Assembly: GCA_003643835.1 (NCBI GenBank)
Contig: QMKX01000009.1
Location: 1-53,959, forward strand
DNA length: 53,959 nucleotides
Source of the DNA: Campylobacterota bacterium
Lineage (GTDB): Bacteria > Campylobacterota > Campylobacteria > Campylobacterales > Arcobacteraceae
Direction: 5' to 3'
Part shown: one piece after another, positions 19,028 through 27,561 of the stretch
Layout of the letters: every line of letters starts with the position of its first letter
Numbering within the stretch: position 1 is the first letter of the stretch
Notes under the pieces: generated by a model
The model's database searches: none
Seen by the model: the letters and a program-made list of their open reading frames with translations, nothing else
What the model was told of the DNA's origin: nothing
Position numbers and translations under genes: made by a program

Positions 19028-19086
19028 ACCAGAAAAGCGATAGCGGTTTGCGAAGCAAATTTCTCTGATAAGTAGTTTAGGGTTCC
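19021..19086 (+). repeat. 66-nt structured repeat, copy A
   Basis: Outer stem CCCTAAAC (19022-19029) with GTTTAGGG (19075-19082); middle stem AGAAA with TTTCT; inner hairpin TTTGC-GAA-GCAAA (19047-19059). It ends GGTTCC. Two other 66-nt copies at 50622-50687 and 52723-52788 keep the stems while changing bases on both sides. It sits at the 3' end of the polymerase gene and the first bases overlap the stop region. A further hairpin, GGTTCCAA (19081-19088) with TTGGAACC (19103-19110), follows and may act as a terminator. Confidence 0.8.
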
Positions 19087-19195
19087 AATATGGCTTTGAG
19101 TTTTGGAACCAAAAAATTTATACGAAGTCAAATATTAAAGGGCACATATAAAATAACTATAAATAGTAGCCAATTTGTATTTGATTGAAAGTATA

Positions 19196-19510
19196 TTAAG
19201 GTCACCTCTAAAAACCTCTATGCTCATAGCTTTAGGTTGCTTTTTCTTATTTTAAAGTTTTAGCTTGAAGGACTAACGGGTTAATTCAAAAGCTAAAACT
19301 TTAAAATAAGGAAAAGCGAACAAAGCCCGTAGGGAAGGGAAGTTTTCGCGAAAAAAGTTCATAAAATTTCTTGAATTAATTAGTTAACCCTTCAAAAGTA
19401 GCCGTGCCGATTTTTGCATAGCGAAAAACTTTCTGTGAAATTTTTATGAACTTTATACATCAAAAACCGCTCCTTCTATGAGCTATAGAGGCTTTTAGAG
19501 GTGCCCTTAA
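19196..19510. mobile_element. 307-bp MITE-like element with TTAA flanks
   Basis: Terminal inverted repeats of about 30 bp (19200-19229 and 19476-19506) begin GGTCACCTCTAAAA and, on the other strand, GGGCACCTCTAAAA. Both ends are flanked by TTAA (19196-19199 and 19507-19510), which fits a 4-bp target duplication. Inside are two more large inverted repeats: a perfect 21-bp pair (19246-19266 with 19290-19310, extendable to about 30 bp with wobble pairs) and a 16-bp pair with one bulge (19355-19370 with 19437-19453). There is no open reading frame. It is a non-autonomous element needing a transposase from elsewhere. The right TTAA supplies the stop codon of the neighbouring FISUMP gene. Confidence 0.8.
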
Positions 19511-20412
19511 GGCGTTTCATCTTTTATACAACGAACAGAAGCAGCAAAATTTTTAACCTTGTGATTTCTCAAAACTCCATCGTTGGTGTCGCTTAAATAC
19601 CAAAACCATGCACGGTTTGGATTGCCTGCGACTTGTGTAGATGTCCAAAAGCCTATACCTACATCTCTATCTACAAATTTACCAGAAGTATCTCTAAAGC
19701 CAGCATATCTCATATTCACACCATGCGGTCCACCATCTCTTATATTTTTGCCAATTGTTGTGCCAGTCCAACCTGTTTCGGTAAGACTTGTGCTAACCGT
19801 GTTATCGTATCCACTTCCACCTTTGTAGAAATTGACAAAAAAATTCCGAACTTCTGCATGAGAGGGTATATGCCAGCCATTTGGACATATGCCTTGTGCT
19901 TTTTCTGCTGTGCTACTTTTCATGGCTGCATTCCATTGATAAAGCAAGCCAAAATACGCTTGGCCTTGTCTGTTTGGTGGTTGGGATTCTATATTCACAT
20001 CTTTAAATACATCAGGATATGAAAATGTATTAGTTTCAGAGCCATTAAATGGGTGTTTTATAGGTGTGCCATCGGGGTAATTTTCTACGTAGCTATTTCT
20101 CACAGCCCATGATCTTCCTGTAGCTGGTTCTGTAAATGTCCCACCAGGAGGTCCGCTGTCAATAGATGGAGCTTGAAGTTTATCCACATTTATGAGTTTA
20201 TCTATATAGTTTTTCACATCTTGTGCGTTTATAGCATAGTTTTGTTTGCCATCTTTTTTTGAGTTGTATATATCTACTTCCTTGTTGGTGCCACTATTTA
20301 GGTTTTCGATACCAAAGCCAGACAGTTCCATATCAGCAGGACATGCACCATATAATCCGACTGATGAAACTATAAAAATAGCTGCGATTGTTTTGAAAAT
20401 AGTATTATTCAT
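19507..20412 (-). CDS. Exported FISUMP-domain protein, paralogue 1
   Basis: A 301-residue exported protein with a signal peptide ending near SVGLYGAC. Residues about 25-75 form a module with ELSGFGIENLNSG...VKNYIDKLI, resembling the N-x-I-x-N-L...A...K-x-Y-V-D segments of phage tail fibres. From about 90 onward is the Fibrobacter succinogenes major paralogous (FISUMP) domain: RSWAVRNS, YQWNAAM, GICPNGWHIPSHAE, GFWTST and the end ASVRCIKD. It is presumably surface or periplasmic; the ligand is unknown. Its TAA stop is the TTAA flank of the MITE-like element. It is the last of three consecutive paralogues. Confidence 0.8.
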   Translation of the reverse strand: MNNTIFKTIAAIFIVSSVGLYGACPADMELSGFGIENLNSGTNKEVDIYNSKKDGKQNYAINAQDVKNYIDKLINVDKLQAPSIDSGPPGGTFTEPATGRSWAVRNSYVENYPDGTPIKHPFNGSETNTFSYPDVFKDVNIESQPPNRQGQAYFGLLYQWNAAMKSSTAEKAQGICPNGWHIPSHAEVRNFFVNFYKGGSGYDNTVSTSLTETGWTGTTIGKNIRDGGPHGVNMRYAGFRDTSGKFVDRDVGIGFWTSTQVAGNPNRAWFWYLSDTNDGVLRNHKVKNFAASVRCIKDETP

Positions 20413-20477
20413 ATTTATTCCTTTTTAATTTTAAAGAGTGTTTAGATATCTTATGTTGTATCATAATTTTACAAATA

Positions 20478-21350
20478 TCAATCTTCTAAACACCGAACCG
20501 ACAACGCACGAGTTTTTGGTGCTATACCTTTATAAAAATTTGGTTCATTGATATCCATAGCCCAAAACCAAGCAGTATTGGTATCAGATTCATCAGATGT
20601 CCAATAACCCTCATTTTTGCTACGAAGTGAAAATTTACCTTCGTGGTTTCTCATACCAGCAAATACTATAGAACTACCTTTTGCATCGCCATACCTGATA
20701 TTTGAAGCTCCATTTGTGCCTGTCCATCGTCCAGCAACTTTAGTGGTGTCTACAGAAGGATCCAAAGCTTTAAAAAATGTTGCCATCTCATCAAATGTTG
20801 GTATATGCCAGCCATTTGGACAAACTCCTTGTTTTTGTTTGGCAGCGTTTCCACTTGAAGTATAATTAGCCGCATCCCACTGGTATAGATAACCCCAATA
20901 GTCGTTGTTTCTTGCCATCGGTGGGAGCGATTCTACATTTGAGCCTGTGTATGTTTCAGGATACGAAAATGTATCTGCGCTGCTACTAGAAAAAGGATGA
21001 GATATATCTGTATCATCGCTTATATATTTGCTGATACGAGTATTTTCTCTAGCCCATCTTTTTCCACCGATATCATAATATCCTCCAGCTGGCCCATCAG
21101 TTGGGATACCTATAAGTTTTTTTTCTGCTATCAAATCATCTATATAGTTTTGCACCTCTTTAGCACTGACGGCATGTTCTTCTGTATTGTCAGTTTTTGA
21201 TGTGAATATTTTAACCTCTTTACCGGTTTTCGTATTGAGATTTTTGATATTGTTTCCGTTCATATCTACACCTTCTATACAAGCACCAAATATAGCTGTA
21301 TTTATAAATATAGATATTATAAATGTAGTGCCTATGATATTTGTTTTCAT
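20478..21350 (-). CDS. Exported FISUMP-domain protein, paralogue 2
   Basis: A 290-residue paralogue of the downstream gene. The signal peptide ends NTAIFGAC, then comes the same fibre-like module (VDMNGNNIKNLNTKTG...VQNYIDDLI, to about residue 75). The FISUMP domain carries KRWARENT, LYQWDAAN, GVCPNGWHIPTFDEM, GYWTSDES, WFWAMD and ends ALSVRCLED. The two FISUMP genes agree in architecture but differ in many residues, so the duplication is not recent. The start is ATG 21350 behind AAAAGG. It is probably co-transcribed with the 65-residue gene upstream. Confidence 0.8.
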   Translation of the reverse strand: MKTNIIGTTFIISIFINTAIFGACIEGVDMNGNNIKNLNTKTGKEVKIFTSKTDNTEEHAVSAKEVQNYIDDLIAEKKLIGIPTDGPAGGYYDIGGKRWARENTRISKYISDDTDISHPFSSSSADTFSYPETYTGSNVESLPPMARNNDYWGYLYQWDAANYTSSGNAAKQKQGVCPNGWHIPTFDEMATFFKALDPSVDTTKVAGRWTGTNGASNIRYGDAKGSSIVFAGMRNHEGKFSLRSKNEGYWTSDESDTNTAWFWAMDINEPNFYKGIAPKTRALSVRCLED

Positions 21351-21371
21351 ATTTGTATTCCTTTTAATAGT

Positions 21372-21569
21372 TTATAAACCAAATCGTTGTTCTATATACT
21401 CTTTGACTGATTTTGCATTTATTATGTCATTTTTAGTAGTGGTTTGTATATCTACATCTGCCACAGCATGTATTTGGTTTCCATCCATATCTATGTCATT
21501 TGCACACGCACCATATAGCGAAGTGATAGACAAAAATGCTAAACACAAATAGACAAATATCTTTTTCAT
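21372..21569 (-). CDS. Short exported paralogue with only the N-terminal module
   Basis: A 65-residue protein: a signal peptide ending ITSLYGAC, then NDIDMDGNQIHAV and AKSVKEYIEQRFGL. These match the N-terminal modules of the two FISUMP proteins downstream and stop where their FISUMP domains would begin. There is no FISUMP remnant after the stop, only 21 bases before the next start. It may be a genuine short partner or the remains of a deletion. It has its own good promoter, so it is probably expressed. Confidence 0.65.
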   Translation of the reverse strand: MKKIFVYLCLAFLSITSLYGACANDIDMDGNQIHAVADVDIQTTTKNDIINAKSVKEYIEQRFGL

Positions 21570-21595
21570 ATATAATCCTTATTTATAATTCACAC

Positions 21596-21604
21596 ATTAT
21601 AACA
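21596..21604 (-). promoter_or_regulatory. Extended -10 promoter for the FISUMP cluster
   Basis: On the minus strand this reads TGTTATAAT, a perfect extended -10, 27 bases before ATG 21569. It separates the three exported genes from dnaG upstream. Confidence 0.6.
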
Positions 21605-21638
21605 TAATTTTACTTAAACTAATCTTAAATGGTGAAAT

Positions 21639-23255
21639 TTATGATTTTTTAAGCTCTTTTATCTTTTGTTGTAGCTCTTTTATCTTCTGAACTTTTTGTT
21701 TGAACTGCATATTTGTGTTTTGTTTGATTTTTAAAAGCTGTGCTTTGTAGTAGTTTGTGACCATCATAGATATTTGAAAATTTAACTCTTGGAGTGTTAG
21801 GATATTTATATCGTCGGTCAAGCTTATGCTTATGAGACTTTGGTCTGTTTTGTTTGTCAAAAGCATATTAAACTCATCTTTGTGGCATAAAAACATATCG
21901 CTGTTTAAGCCGTCTAAAACTATATCAAAGCACTCATCGTTTGATAGTGCAGTTTTTATGATACAAAGCTCTGCTATATCTTTGGATACAAACGATATGT
22001 CGTCTTCTCTTTTTCTTTGGAAGCTGTCTATTTTTATATGTTGCGGTTTGATATTTAGTTTGGTTGATATATATGTTTTGTATTCTTGTGCTACGATTTT
22101 GTTTAAGGTTCGCATATATGATGATATCTCATCGAGGCATCGTTTTTTTTGATATGGGTTTGCTGTATCATATGATAAAATTGTCTCATCTATGATATAT
22201 CTCACAAAAGGTATTTTGTCTAAAAATATCTCGCCGAGCTCTTCTATTTTGTTTTGTTTGACGATATCAGCCGGATCAACCCCTTCATCAAATAGCACGA
22301 CAGAGCCCTCAAGATTATTTGCCGATAAAAGATATGAAGCTTTTTTTGCAGCTTCTTTTCCTGCTTTGTCACCATCGTATGCCAATATAATCTCAGGCTC
22401 ACCCCTACAAAGCAAAGGCAGATGCTCTTTTGTCAAGGCAGTTCCCAATGTAGCAACACTATTTATAAATCCAGCTTGATGAAGCATGATGACATCAAGG
22501 TAACCTTCTGTTATGATTATTTGTTTATTTTTGTATATCTGTTTTGCTGCTTTGTCGTATGCATATAATATTCTTGATTTGTTAAATAGTTTTGTTTGTG
22601 GAGAGTTTATGTATTTTGCTTGATGTCCTGTGATAGTCCTACCACCAAAACCACATATTTTGCCACTATTTGTATGTATTGGAAATGTTATTCTGTCTAT
22701 AAATCTCGCATACAAACCATTGTCGCTGCTACCTATCAAACCAAACTCCACAGCGTCATTGAGGTTTAGCATATTTTGTTTTAAGAAGTTTATAGTATCG
22801 TTTGAACTATTTGCATATCCTATGCCAAATTTTTCTATAGTTGAGTGCCAAACACCTCTGTCTTCGAGATATTTTTTTGCTGTTTGGTTATGGTCAAGTT
22901 TATTTATATAGTGTGAGTTTAGTTTTTCTATTGTGCTAAAATCTTGTTTTTTATAGTTTTTGTCTTCGTATTCTAAAGTAATATTGTTTTGGTCTGCCAA
23001 TTTTTCCAAAGCTTCTGGATAGTTTAATTTTTCTAATTCCATGACAAATTTTATGCTATCGCCTCCTACTTGACAGCCAAAGCAGTGGTATATCTGTTTA
23101 GACGGACTTACTACAAAGCTTGCTGTTTTTTCATCGTGAAAAGGGCAATTTGCTTTGAAGTTTGAACCAGATTTTTTTAGCTGTATATATGACGATACAG
23201 TATCAACTATATCTATGGTATTTTTCAGGTTTTCTATGCTCGATTTGCTTATCAT
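21639..23255 (-). CDS. dnaG: DNA primase
   Basis: A 538-residue primase that lays RNA primers at the replication fork. The N-terminal CHC2 zinc finger shows CPFHDEKTASF and YHCFGCQVGGD. The catalytic core has EGYLDVIMLHQAGF and LAYDGDKAGKEAA, the Toprim acidic residues. The C-terminal helicase-interaction region is short and ends in a Lys-rich coiled coil. ATG 23255 lies in a 65-bp divergent intergenic region shared with pdxJ, which contains a GATAAAAT -10-like box for the opposite strand. Confidence 0.96.
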   Translation of the reverse strand: MISKSSIENLKNTIDIVDTVSSYIQLKKSGSNFKANCPFHDEKTASFVVSPSKQIYHCFGCQVGGDSIKFVMELEKLNYPEALEKLADQNNITLEYEDKNYKKQDFSTIEKLNSHYINKLDHNQTAKKYLEDRGVWHSTIEKFGIGYANSSNDTINFLKQNMLNLNDAVEFGLIGSSDNGLYARFIDRITFPIHTNSGKICGFGGRTITGHQAKYINSPQTKLFNKSRILYAYDKAAKQIYKNKQIIITEGYLDVIMLHQAGFINSVATLGTALTKEHLPLLCRGEPEIILAYDGDKAGKEAAKKASYLLSANNLEGSVVLFDEGVDPADIVKQNKIEELGEIFLDKIPFVRYIIDETILSYDTANPYQKKRCLDEISSYMRTLNKIVAQEYKTYISTKLNIKPQHIKIDSFQRKREDDISFVSKDIAELCIIKTALSNDECFDIVLDGLNSDMFLCHKDEFNMLLTNKTDQSLISISLTDDINILTLQELNFQISMMVTNYYKAQLLKIKQNTNMQFKQKVQKIKELQQKIKELKKS

Positions 23256-23320
23256 GGCCTATCTTATCATAAAATTATTTTATTTAGATAAAATATGTTT
23301 AAACTAAAAAGGACAAAAAT

Positions 23321-24106
23321 ATGAAACTTGGTGTAAATATAGACCATATAGCAGTGCTGAGAGAAGCAAGACAGATAAATGATCCAAATATAATAGATAG
23401 TTTGTATTTTTGTAAAATGGGTGGAGCTGACCAGATAACTATACACTTACGAGAAGATAGACGACACATAAAAGATAAAGATGTGTTGCATATATTGTCT
23501 CATACAAATTTGCCTATAAATCTTGAGTGTAGTTTAGATAAAAATATCTTGAACTTTGTTGCTACACACAAACCACATATAGCAACATTGGTGCCAGAAA
23601 ATCGCCAAGAGGTTACAACAGAGGGCGGATTAGATATAACAAAATTTGAAGATGACATAACAAAAGCTAAAAAACTTTTTGATAAAAATGCCATAGATAC
23701 TTCTGTTTTTATAGACCCAAATATAGATACTATAGATATGGTTTATAAATTGGGTATAACCAACATAGAGCTTCACACGGGGCACTATGCAAATATATAT
23801 GCTATGCTTTATGGAGGATTAAGGCACTCAAGTCACAATATAAAAGAGCTCGATATCTCAAATGAGAAATTAAAAATACTTTTAGATAAGGAGCTCAAAA
23901 AGATAAAAGCTTGTGTAAATTTAGCGAAATTTTACGGTATGCATATAGCAGTAGGGCATGGCTTGAACTACCAAAACATATCAAATATATTAGAAATAAA
24001 AGATATAGATGAGCTAAATATCGGTCAAAGTATAATAGCAAGGTCGGTATTTGTAGGTATTGAGCAAGCGATAAAAGATATGAAAGATTTAGTATCAAAA
24101 AGATAG
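23321..24106 (+). CDS. pdxJ: Pyridoxine 5'-phosphate synthase
   Basis: A 261-residue TIM-barrel enzyme that condenses 1-deoxyxylulose 5-phosphate with the PdxA product to form pyridoxine phosphate. Visible motifs are LGVNIDHIAVLREARQ at the N-terminus, ITIHLREDRRHI, the catalytic NLECS stretch, ELHTGHYA, and VGHGLNYQN with ELNIGQSIIARS at the C-terminus. ATG 23321 follows AAAAAGGAC. The end overlaps the extended pdxA frame, matching the usual pdxJ-pdxA pairing in Campylobacterota. Confidence 0.97.
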   Translation: MKLGVNIDHIAVLREARQINDPNIIDSLYFCKMGGADQITIHLREDRRHIKDKDVLHILSHTNLPINLECSLDKNILNFVATHKPHIATLVPENRQEVTTEGGLDITKFEDDITKAKKLFDKNAIDTSVFIDPNIDTIDMVYKLGITNIELHTGHYANIYAMLYGGLRHSSHNIKELDISNEKLKILLDKELKKIKACVNLAKFYGMHIAVGHGLNYQNISNILEIKDIDELNIGQSIIARSVFVGIEQAIKDMKDLVSKR

Positions 24107-25011
24107 CCATATCAGTAGGCGATATCAACGGTGTTGGCATACAGCTTATGCTTCAATCACACAAAACTATCTCAAAATTGTGTGAGCCAATATATTGTAT
24201 AAATGATATTATGCTTGAAAAATCTTGCTTTGCTTTAAATATAAAAAGACCAAAAAATATGTTGTTGTCGCAAATACAGGGTGATTTTGATATAAAGCCG
24301 GGTATAGTAGACAAAGATGCTGGCAAATATAGCTACTTGTCATTTGTAGATGCTATCACACAAACAATTGATGGCAAAGTTCATGCATTAGCAACCTTGC
24401 CTATAAACAAACAAAGTTGGAGCAAAGCAAATATTGGTTTTGTAGGTCATACACAGCTTCTTCGCGATAAGTTTTTGCAAAATAGTATTATGATGATGGG
24501 ATGTGAATATATGTTTGTAGCTTTATACACAGACCATTTGGCTATCAAAGATATATCAAATAAAATTATAAAAAAAGATATAGTTGAATTTTTGATAACC
24601 TTATATCACCGTTTAAATACAATAGATACAAATATAGCGGTGTTGGGCTTAAACCCTCATAGTGGAGACGATGGCATAATAGGATGTGAAGATATCAAGA
24701 TAACACAAGCGATAAACGAAGCAAACAAAATACTATCAAAAGATATATTTGTAGGACCAATAGTGCCCGATGTGGCATTTATAAAAACAAATAGACAAAA
24801 ATACAAACTTTTTGTAGCGATGTATCATGACCAAGGATTATCGCCGCTAAAAGCTTTGTATTTTGATGAGGTTATCAATATATCTTTGAGCGAAACAATC
24901 AAAAGAACAAGTGTAGGACATGGCACTGCTTTTGATATCGCATATAAAAAAGAGAACAACCTCTCAAGCAAAAGTTATATAAATTGTATCAAATATCTTG
25001 TAAATAGTTGA
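24094..25011 (+). CDS. pdxA: 4-hydroxythreonine-4-phosphate dehydrogenase, apparent non-AUG start
   Basis: This enzyme supplies the partner substrate for PdxJ. The first ATG (24148) lies inside the conserved region: the frame upstream reads KKIAISVGDINGVGIQL, the known PdxA N-terminus. Between the in-frame stop just after 24060 and that ATG there is no ATG, GTG or TTG; ATC 24094 stands exactly where the family's Met-Lys-Lys begins. I therefore set the start at ATC, giving 305 residues and a 13-base overlap with pdxJ. A -1 slip on the A5 run near the pdxJ end, making a fusion, is an alternative. Other motifs are FVGHTQLLRDKF, NPHSGDDGIIG and VAMYHDQGLSPLKAL. Gene identity is secure; the start is inference. 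Confidence 0.9.
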   Translation: MKKIAISVGDINGVGIQLMLQSHKTISKLCEPIYCINDIMLEKSCFALNIKRPKNMLLSQIQGDFDIKPGIVDKDAGKYSYLSFVDAITQTIDGKVHALATLPINKQSWSKANIGFVGHTQLLRDKFLQNSIMMMGCEYMFVALYTDHLAIKDISNKIIKKDIVEFLITLYHRLNTIDTNIAVLGLNPHSGDDGIIGCEDIKITQAINEANKILSKDIFVGPIVPDVAFIKTNRQKYKLFVAMYHDQGLSPLKALYFDEVINISLSETIKRTSVGHGTAFDIAYKKENNLSSKSYINCIKYLVNS

Positions 25012-25606
25012 TGTATTTAAAATAATCGTCATAAAATGGTTTTGTGATTTTTTCAAACTGTTTTTTGTTTTGATGTAGATTTACAACCCAGTTGTGTTTT
25101 ATGTTGTAGTTTTTTAGACAATCCAAACTCAATAAAGTATCGTTAATACAACCTAAATACGATGGTGCTACAAGCAAAGCTTCAAAGTCTTCAAAATAAT
25201 CTTGAAAATATTTTATCAAATCAATCATAAACAATTTTTGAGTTATAGGTGTTTTTAAGCCCCCTGCACCTTCTACTAATACAACATCATAAAGCTTGAG
25301 CAGATTTGCAGTTTTTTGCAACAAACAGTTGATATCTATATCTATATTTAAACTATTTGCGACAACAGGAGCTGCCGGCAAACTAAATCTATAATGCGAC
25401 ATCATATCTATAGTCGGTGTGTTGTTTTTGTTTAATTGGTTTAATAGATTTAAAATTTTGTTTGTATCACTACTATCATGTTTTATGCCTGTCTCTATAG
25501 GTTTGAAATATGCGACATTTAAACCTAACTTAAAATATTTTTTTATCAGTATCTCACATGCTTTTGTTTTGCCAATATTTGTGTTGGTTGCTGTGATAAA
25601 TATCAC
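24989..25606 (-). CDS. bioD: Dethiobiotin synthetase
   Basis: A 205-residue P-loop ligase that closes the ureido ring of dethiobiotin in biotin synthesis. The nucleotide site is ITATNTNIGKT at the N-terminus, followed by AYFKPIETG and VLVEGAGGLKTPI, all characteristic. GTG 25606 is the start. It is the last gene of the minus-strand run from the ferredoxin gene, five bases after the ispA stop. Its 3' end overlaps the convergent pdxA end by 23 bases. Other bio genes are not in this window. Confidence 0.93.
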   Translation of the reverse strand: MIFITATNTNIGKTKACEILIKKYFKLGLNVAYFKPIETGIKHDSSDTNKILNLLNQLNKNNTPTIDMMSHYRFSLPAAPVVANSLNIDIDINCLLQKTANLLKLYDVVLVEGAGGLKTPITQKLFMIDLIKYFQDYFEDFEALLVAPSYLGCINDTLLSLDCLKNYNIKHNWVVNLHQNKKQFEKITKPFYDDYFKYINYLQDI

Positions 25607-25610
25607 TTTT

Positions 25611-26483
25611 TTAGTTGTGTCTATGTAGGTAACCTTTCAAAGTGCCCTTTAAAGCAACCTGTAAGTTTGGTTGTAAGTTATTTATTTGCGATAAAATTTT
25701 ATCTGATAGCTTATTTGCTTCATCTATCGCACCATCTAATCCCAAAAGATTAACAAATGTATTCTTTTCGTTGTCTTTGTTTGTCGATTTGAGTGCTTGT
25801 TGGTCGTTTAGTGTATTGTCTAGTATATCGTCTTGTATTTGAAAAAGCAAACCAATATCCATACCAATATCGTATAGTTTGTTTGTCGTTTTGTCGCCTA
25901 ATTCACATATAATAGCACCTATTTTCAAGCTCGTAGCTATAAGCTTGGCAGTTTTGTTTAGGTGCAAGATCTTAAGTTCGTCTAAACCCAGAGTTTTGTT
26001 CTCAAAATATATATCAATAGCCTGTCCTACTACCATACCGTTTATACCACCGTCTAAGCTTAGTTGTTTTATGATATCAATTTTGGTCAAGCTTGATAGA
26101 GAACTATTTGCTACAAGATGAAAAGTGTGTGTATTTAAAGCATCGCCTACAAGTATAGCTGTAGCATCATCATATGTTTTGTGCAAAGTTTCGATGCCCC
26201 GTCTTAAAATCGCATCGTCCATAGATGGCAGGTCATCGTGTATTAGCGAATATGTATGAAATATCTCCAAAGCAACTGCGATGTCAAATGAGTTTTTCAA
26301 TAAAAGCGGCGATAGATTATCTACAATTGATAGCATAAGAATAGGGCGAAATCGTTTTGCTTTTGCTTTTATCATAACTTGCAAAGCTGTATTAAATGAT
26401 GGATGAAATGTTTGAACAGCAGGTAGATTGTTTTGCAAATAAGCTTCAAACTTATTTAAAAGTTCTTTGGAGCTATTTGGCAT
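25611..26483 (-). CDS. ispA: Polyprenyl (farnesyl) diphosphate synthase
   Basis: A 290-residue trans-prenyltransferase that extends DMAPP with IPP, probably to farnesyl or geranylgeranyl diphosphate. The first aspartate-rich motif is HDDLPSMDD and the second FQIQDDILD; KRFRPILML is the N-terminal substrate-binding Lys-Arg region. The two residues inside the first motif's insertion (PS) are typical of bacterial FPP synthases. The start is ATG 26483, one base after the ybaB stop. Confidence 0.92.
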   Translation of the reverse strand: MPNSSKELLNKFEAYLQNNLPAVQTFHPSFNTALQVMIKAKAKRFRPILMLSIVDNLSPLLLKNSFDIAVALEIFHTYSLIHDDLPSMDDAILRRGIETLHKTYDDATAILVGDALNTHTFHLVANSSLSSLTKIDIIKQLSLDGGINGMVVGQAIDIYFENKTLGLDELKILHLNKTAKLIATSLKIGAIICELGDKTTNKLYDIGMDIGLLFQIQDDILDNTLNDQQALKSTNKDNEKNTFVNLLGLDGAIDEANKLSDKILSQINNLQPNLQVALKGTLKGYLHRHN

Positions 26484-26484
26484 T

Positions 26485-26784
26485 TTATTTGGATTTGGTG
26501 ATATCGTTGAACATATTCATAGCTTGAGTTTGCTGGTTTGTTTTGGATTGATTTAAAACATCATTTATAACCGATATAAGTAGTATTTGTAGCGAATCTT
26601 TATCATTTAGTAGTTCGTCATCTATGTTTAACTCTATTATTTCGTTGTGACCACTTATGCTTATATCTACAAGACCGCCACCAGCAGATGCTTTGAAAAC
26701 AAGATTTTCAACTTCTTGTTTGGCATTTTTTGTTATCTCTTTGAATTTATCAAATATCTTGCTCATATCATCGGTATCATACAT
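26485..26784 (-). CDS. ybaB: YbaB/EbfC nucleoid-associated protein
   Basis: A 99-residue small DNA-binding protein of the YbaB/EbfC family. The core [21 protein letters not shown] and the helix with INDVLNQS match the family's central strand-turn-helix. It probably binds DNA as a dimer. It overlaps the end of panD by eight bases and is followed immediately by ispA. No recR neighbour is seen here, unlike in many bacteria. Confidence 0.85.
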   Translation of the reverse strand: MYDTDDMSKIFDKFKEITKNAKQEVENLVFKASAGGGLVDISISGHNEIIELNIDDELLNDKDSLQILLISVINDVLNQSKTNQQTQAMNMFNDITKSK

Positions 26785-27160
26785 ATTCGCCTCCTTTTAG
26801 CTCGTCTGATAAATTTACAATATTGTTATTTTCGTCTACTTGCAATGTAATTGGCTTGTAGTTTTTTAATTCATTTTCGTTATACGAGGCATATGCTATG
26901 ATTATAACTCTATCTCCTGCATGAACCAACCGTGATGCCGCACCATTTACACATATTTGTCGCCCACCTTTGCGACCTTTGATTATATATGTAGTAAAAC
27001 GCTCACCATTGTTTATATTTACTACTTCAACTTTTTGGCCAGCTCTTAGTTTTGCTTTGTGCAATAGTATTTCATCTATAGTGATTGAGCCTTGGTAGTG
27101 TAGATTTGCGCTTGTCACTGTCGCTCTATGTATTTTGCTATAAAGCATATCTATATTCAT
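26777..27160 (-). CDS. panD: Aspartate 1-decarboxylase
   Basis: A pyruvoyl enzyme making beta-alanine for pantothenate. I start it at ATG 27160 ([16 protein letters not shown]), the canonical PanD N-terminus, giving 127 residues; an upstream in-frame ATG at 27199 would overlap the ferredoxin gene and adds a non-conserved leader. The self-cleavage site is HYQGSITID, between Gly24 and Ser25, which yields the pyruvoyl group. Also present are [19 protein letters not shown]. It is complete. Confidence 0.95.
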   Translation of the reverse strand: MNIDMLYSKIHRATVTSANLHYQGSITIDEILLHKAKLRAGQKVEVVNINNGERFTTYIIKGRKGGRQICVNGAASRLVHAGDRVIIIAYASYNENELKNYKPITLQVDENNNIVNLSDELKGGEYV

Positions 27161-27164
27161 AATC

Positions 27165-27518
27165 CTACAGCTCCACAGGCGAAGCCCAAAACTTCTCATC
27201 TATAAGGTATTTGCTAACTGGCTTTTTGCCTATGATGTGTTGTTCTATGATTTTATCTATTTTCTCTTTTGTTAGTTCTACATACATATAGTGACCTGGC
27301 TCTACTAACATCACAGGACCCATTTGACATCTACCAAGACAGCTTGTCCTTATAGGCTGAACTGGGCCCATGATACCTTTTTGCATCAAACTTTGTGCCA
27401 TATGGTTAAAAAGATCTCGGCTGTCGTCATTTACACACGATGGTTTTGGCATATTAACAGGCGAACTTTGTTCGCATTTGAGTATATAAAATGTTGGTTG
27501 CGGTATAGTCATATTCAT
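27165..27518 (-). CDS. Thioredoxin-like [2Fe-2S] ferredoxin
   Basis: A 117-residue protein of the thioredoxin-like 2Fe-2S ferredoxin family. The cysteines fall in [13 protein letters not shown] and [12 protein letters not shown], giving the C...C...C-x3-C arrangement of the fold. It is probably a cytoplasmic electron carrier, role unknown. It heads the five-gene minus-strand operon with panD, ybaB, ispA and bioD. A 16-bp palindrome lies upstream, between it and the divergent gene. Confidence 0.8.
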   Translation of the reverse strand: MNMTIPQPTFYILKCEQSSPVNMPKPSCVNDDSRDLFNHMAQSLMQKGIMGPVQPIRTSCLGRCQMGPVMLVEPGHYMYVELTKEKIDKIIEQHIIGKKPVSKYLIDEKFWASPVEL

Positions 27519-27561
27519 CGTTGATTATCCTTTTGATATTTTGAGTTAAAATACCCAAATA

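Noticed and set aside
25625-25660. A MITE end in ispA (AAAGTGCCCTTTAAAG)
   Set aside because: It lies inside a conserved coding region and matches only partly, so chance is more likely.
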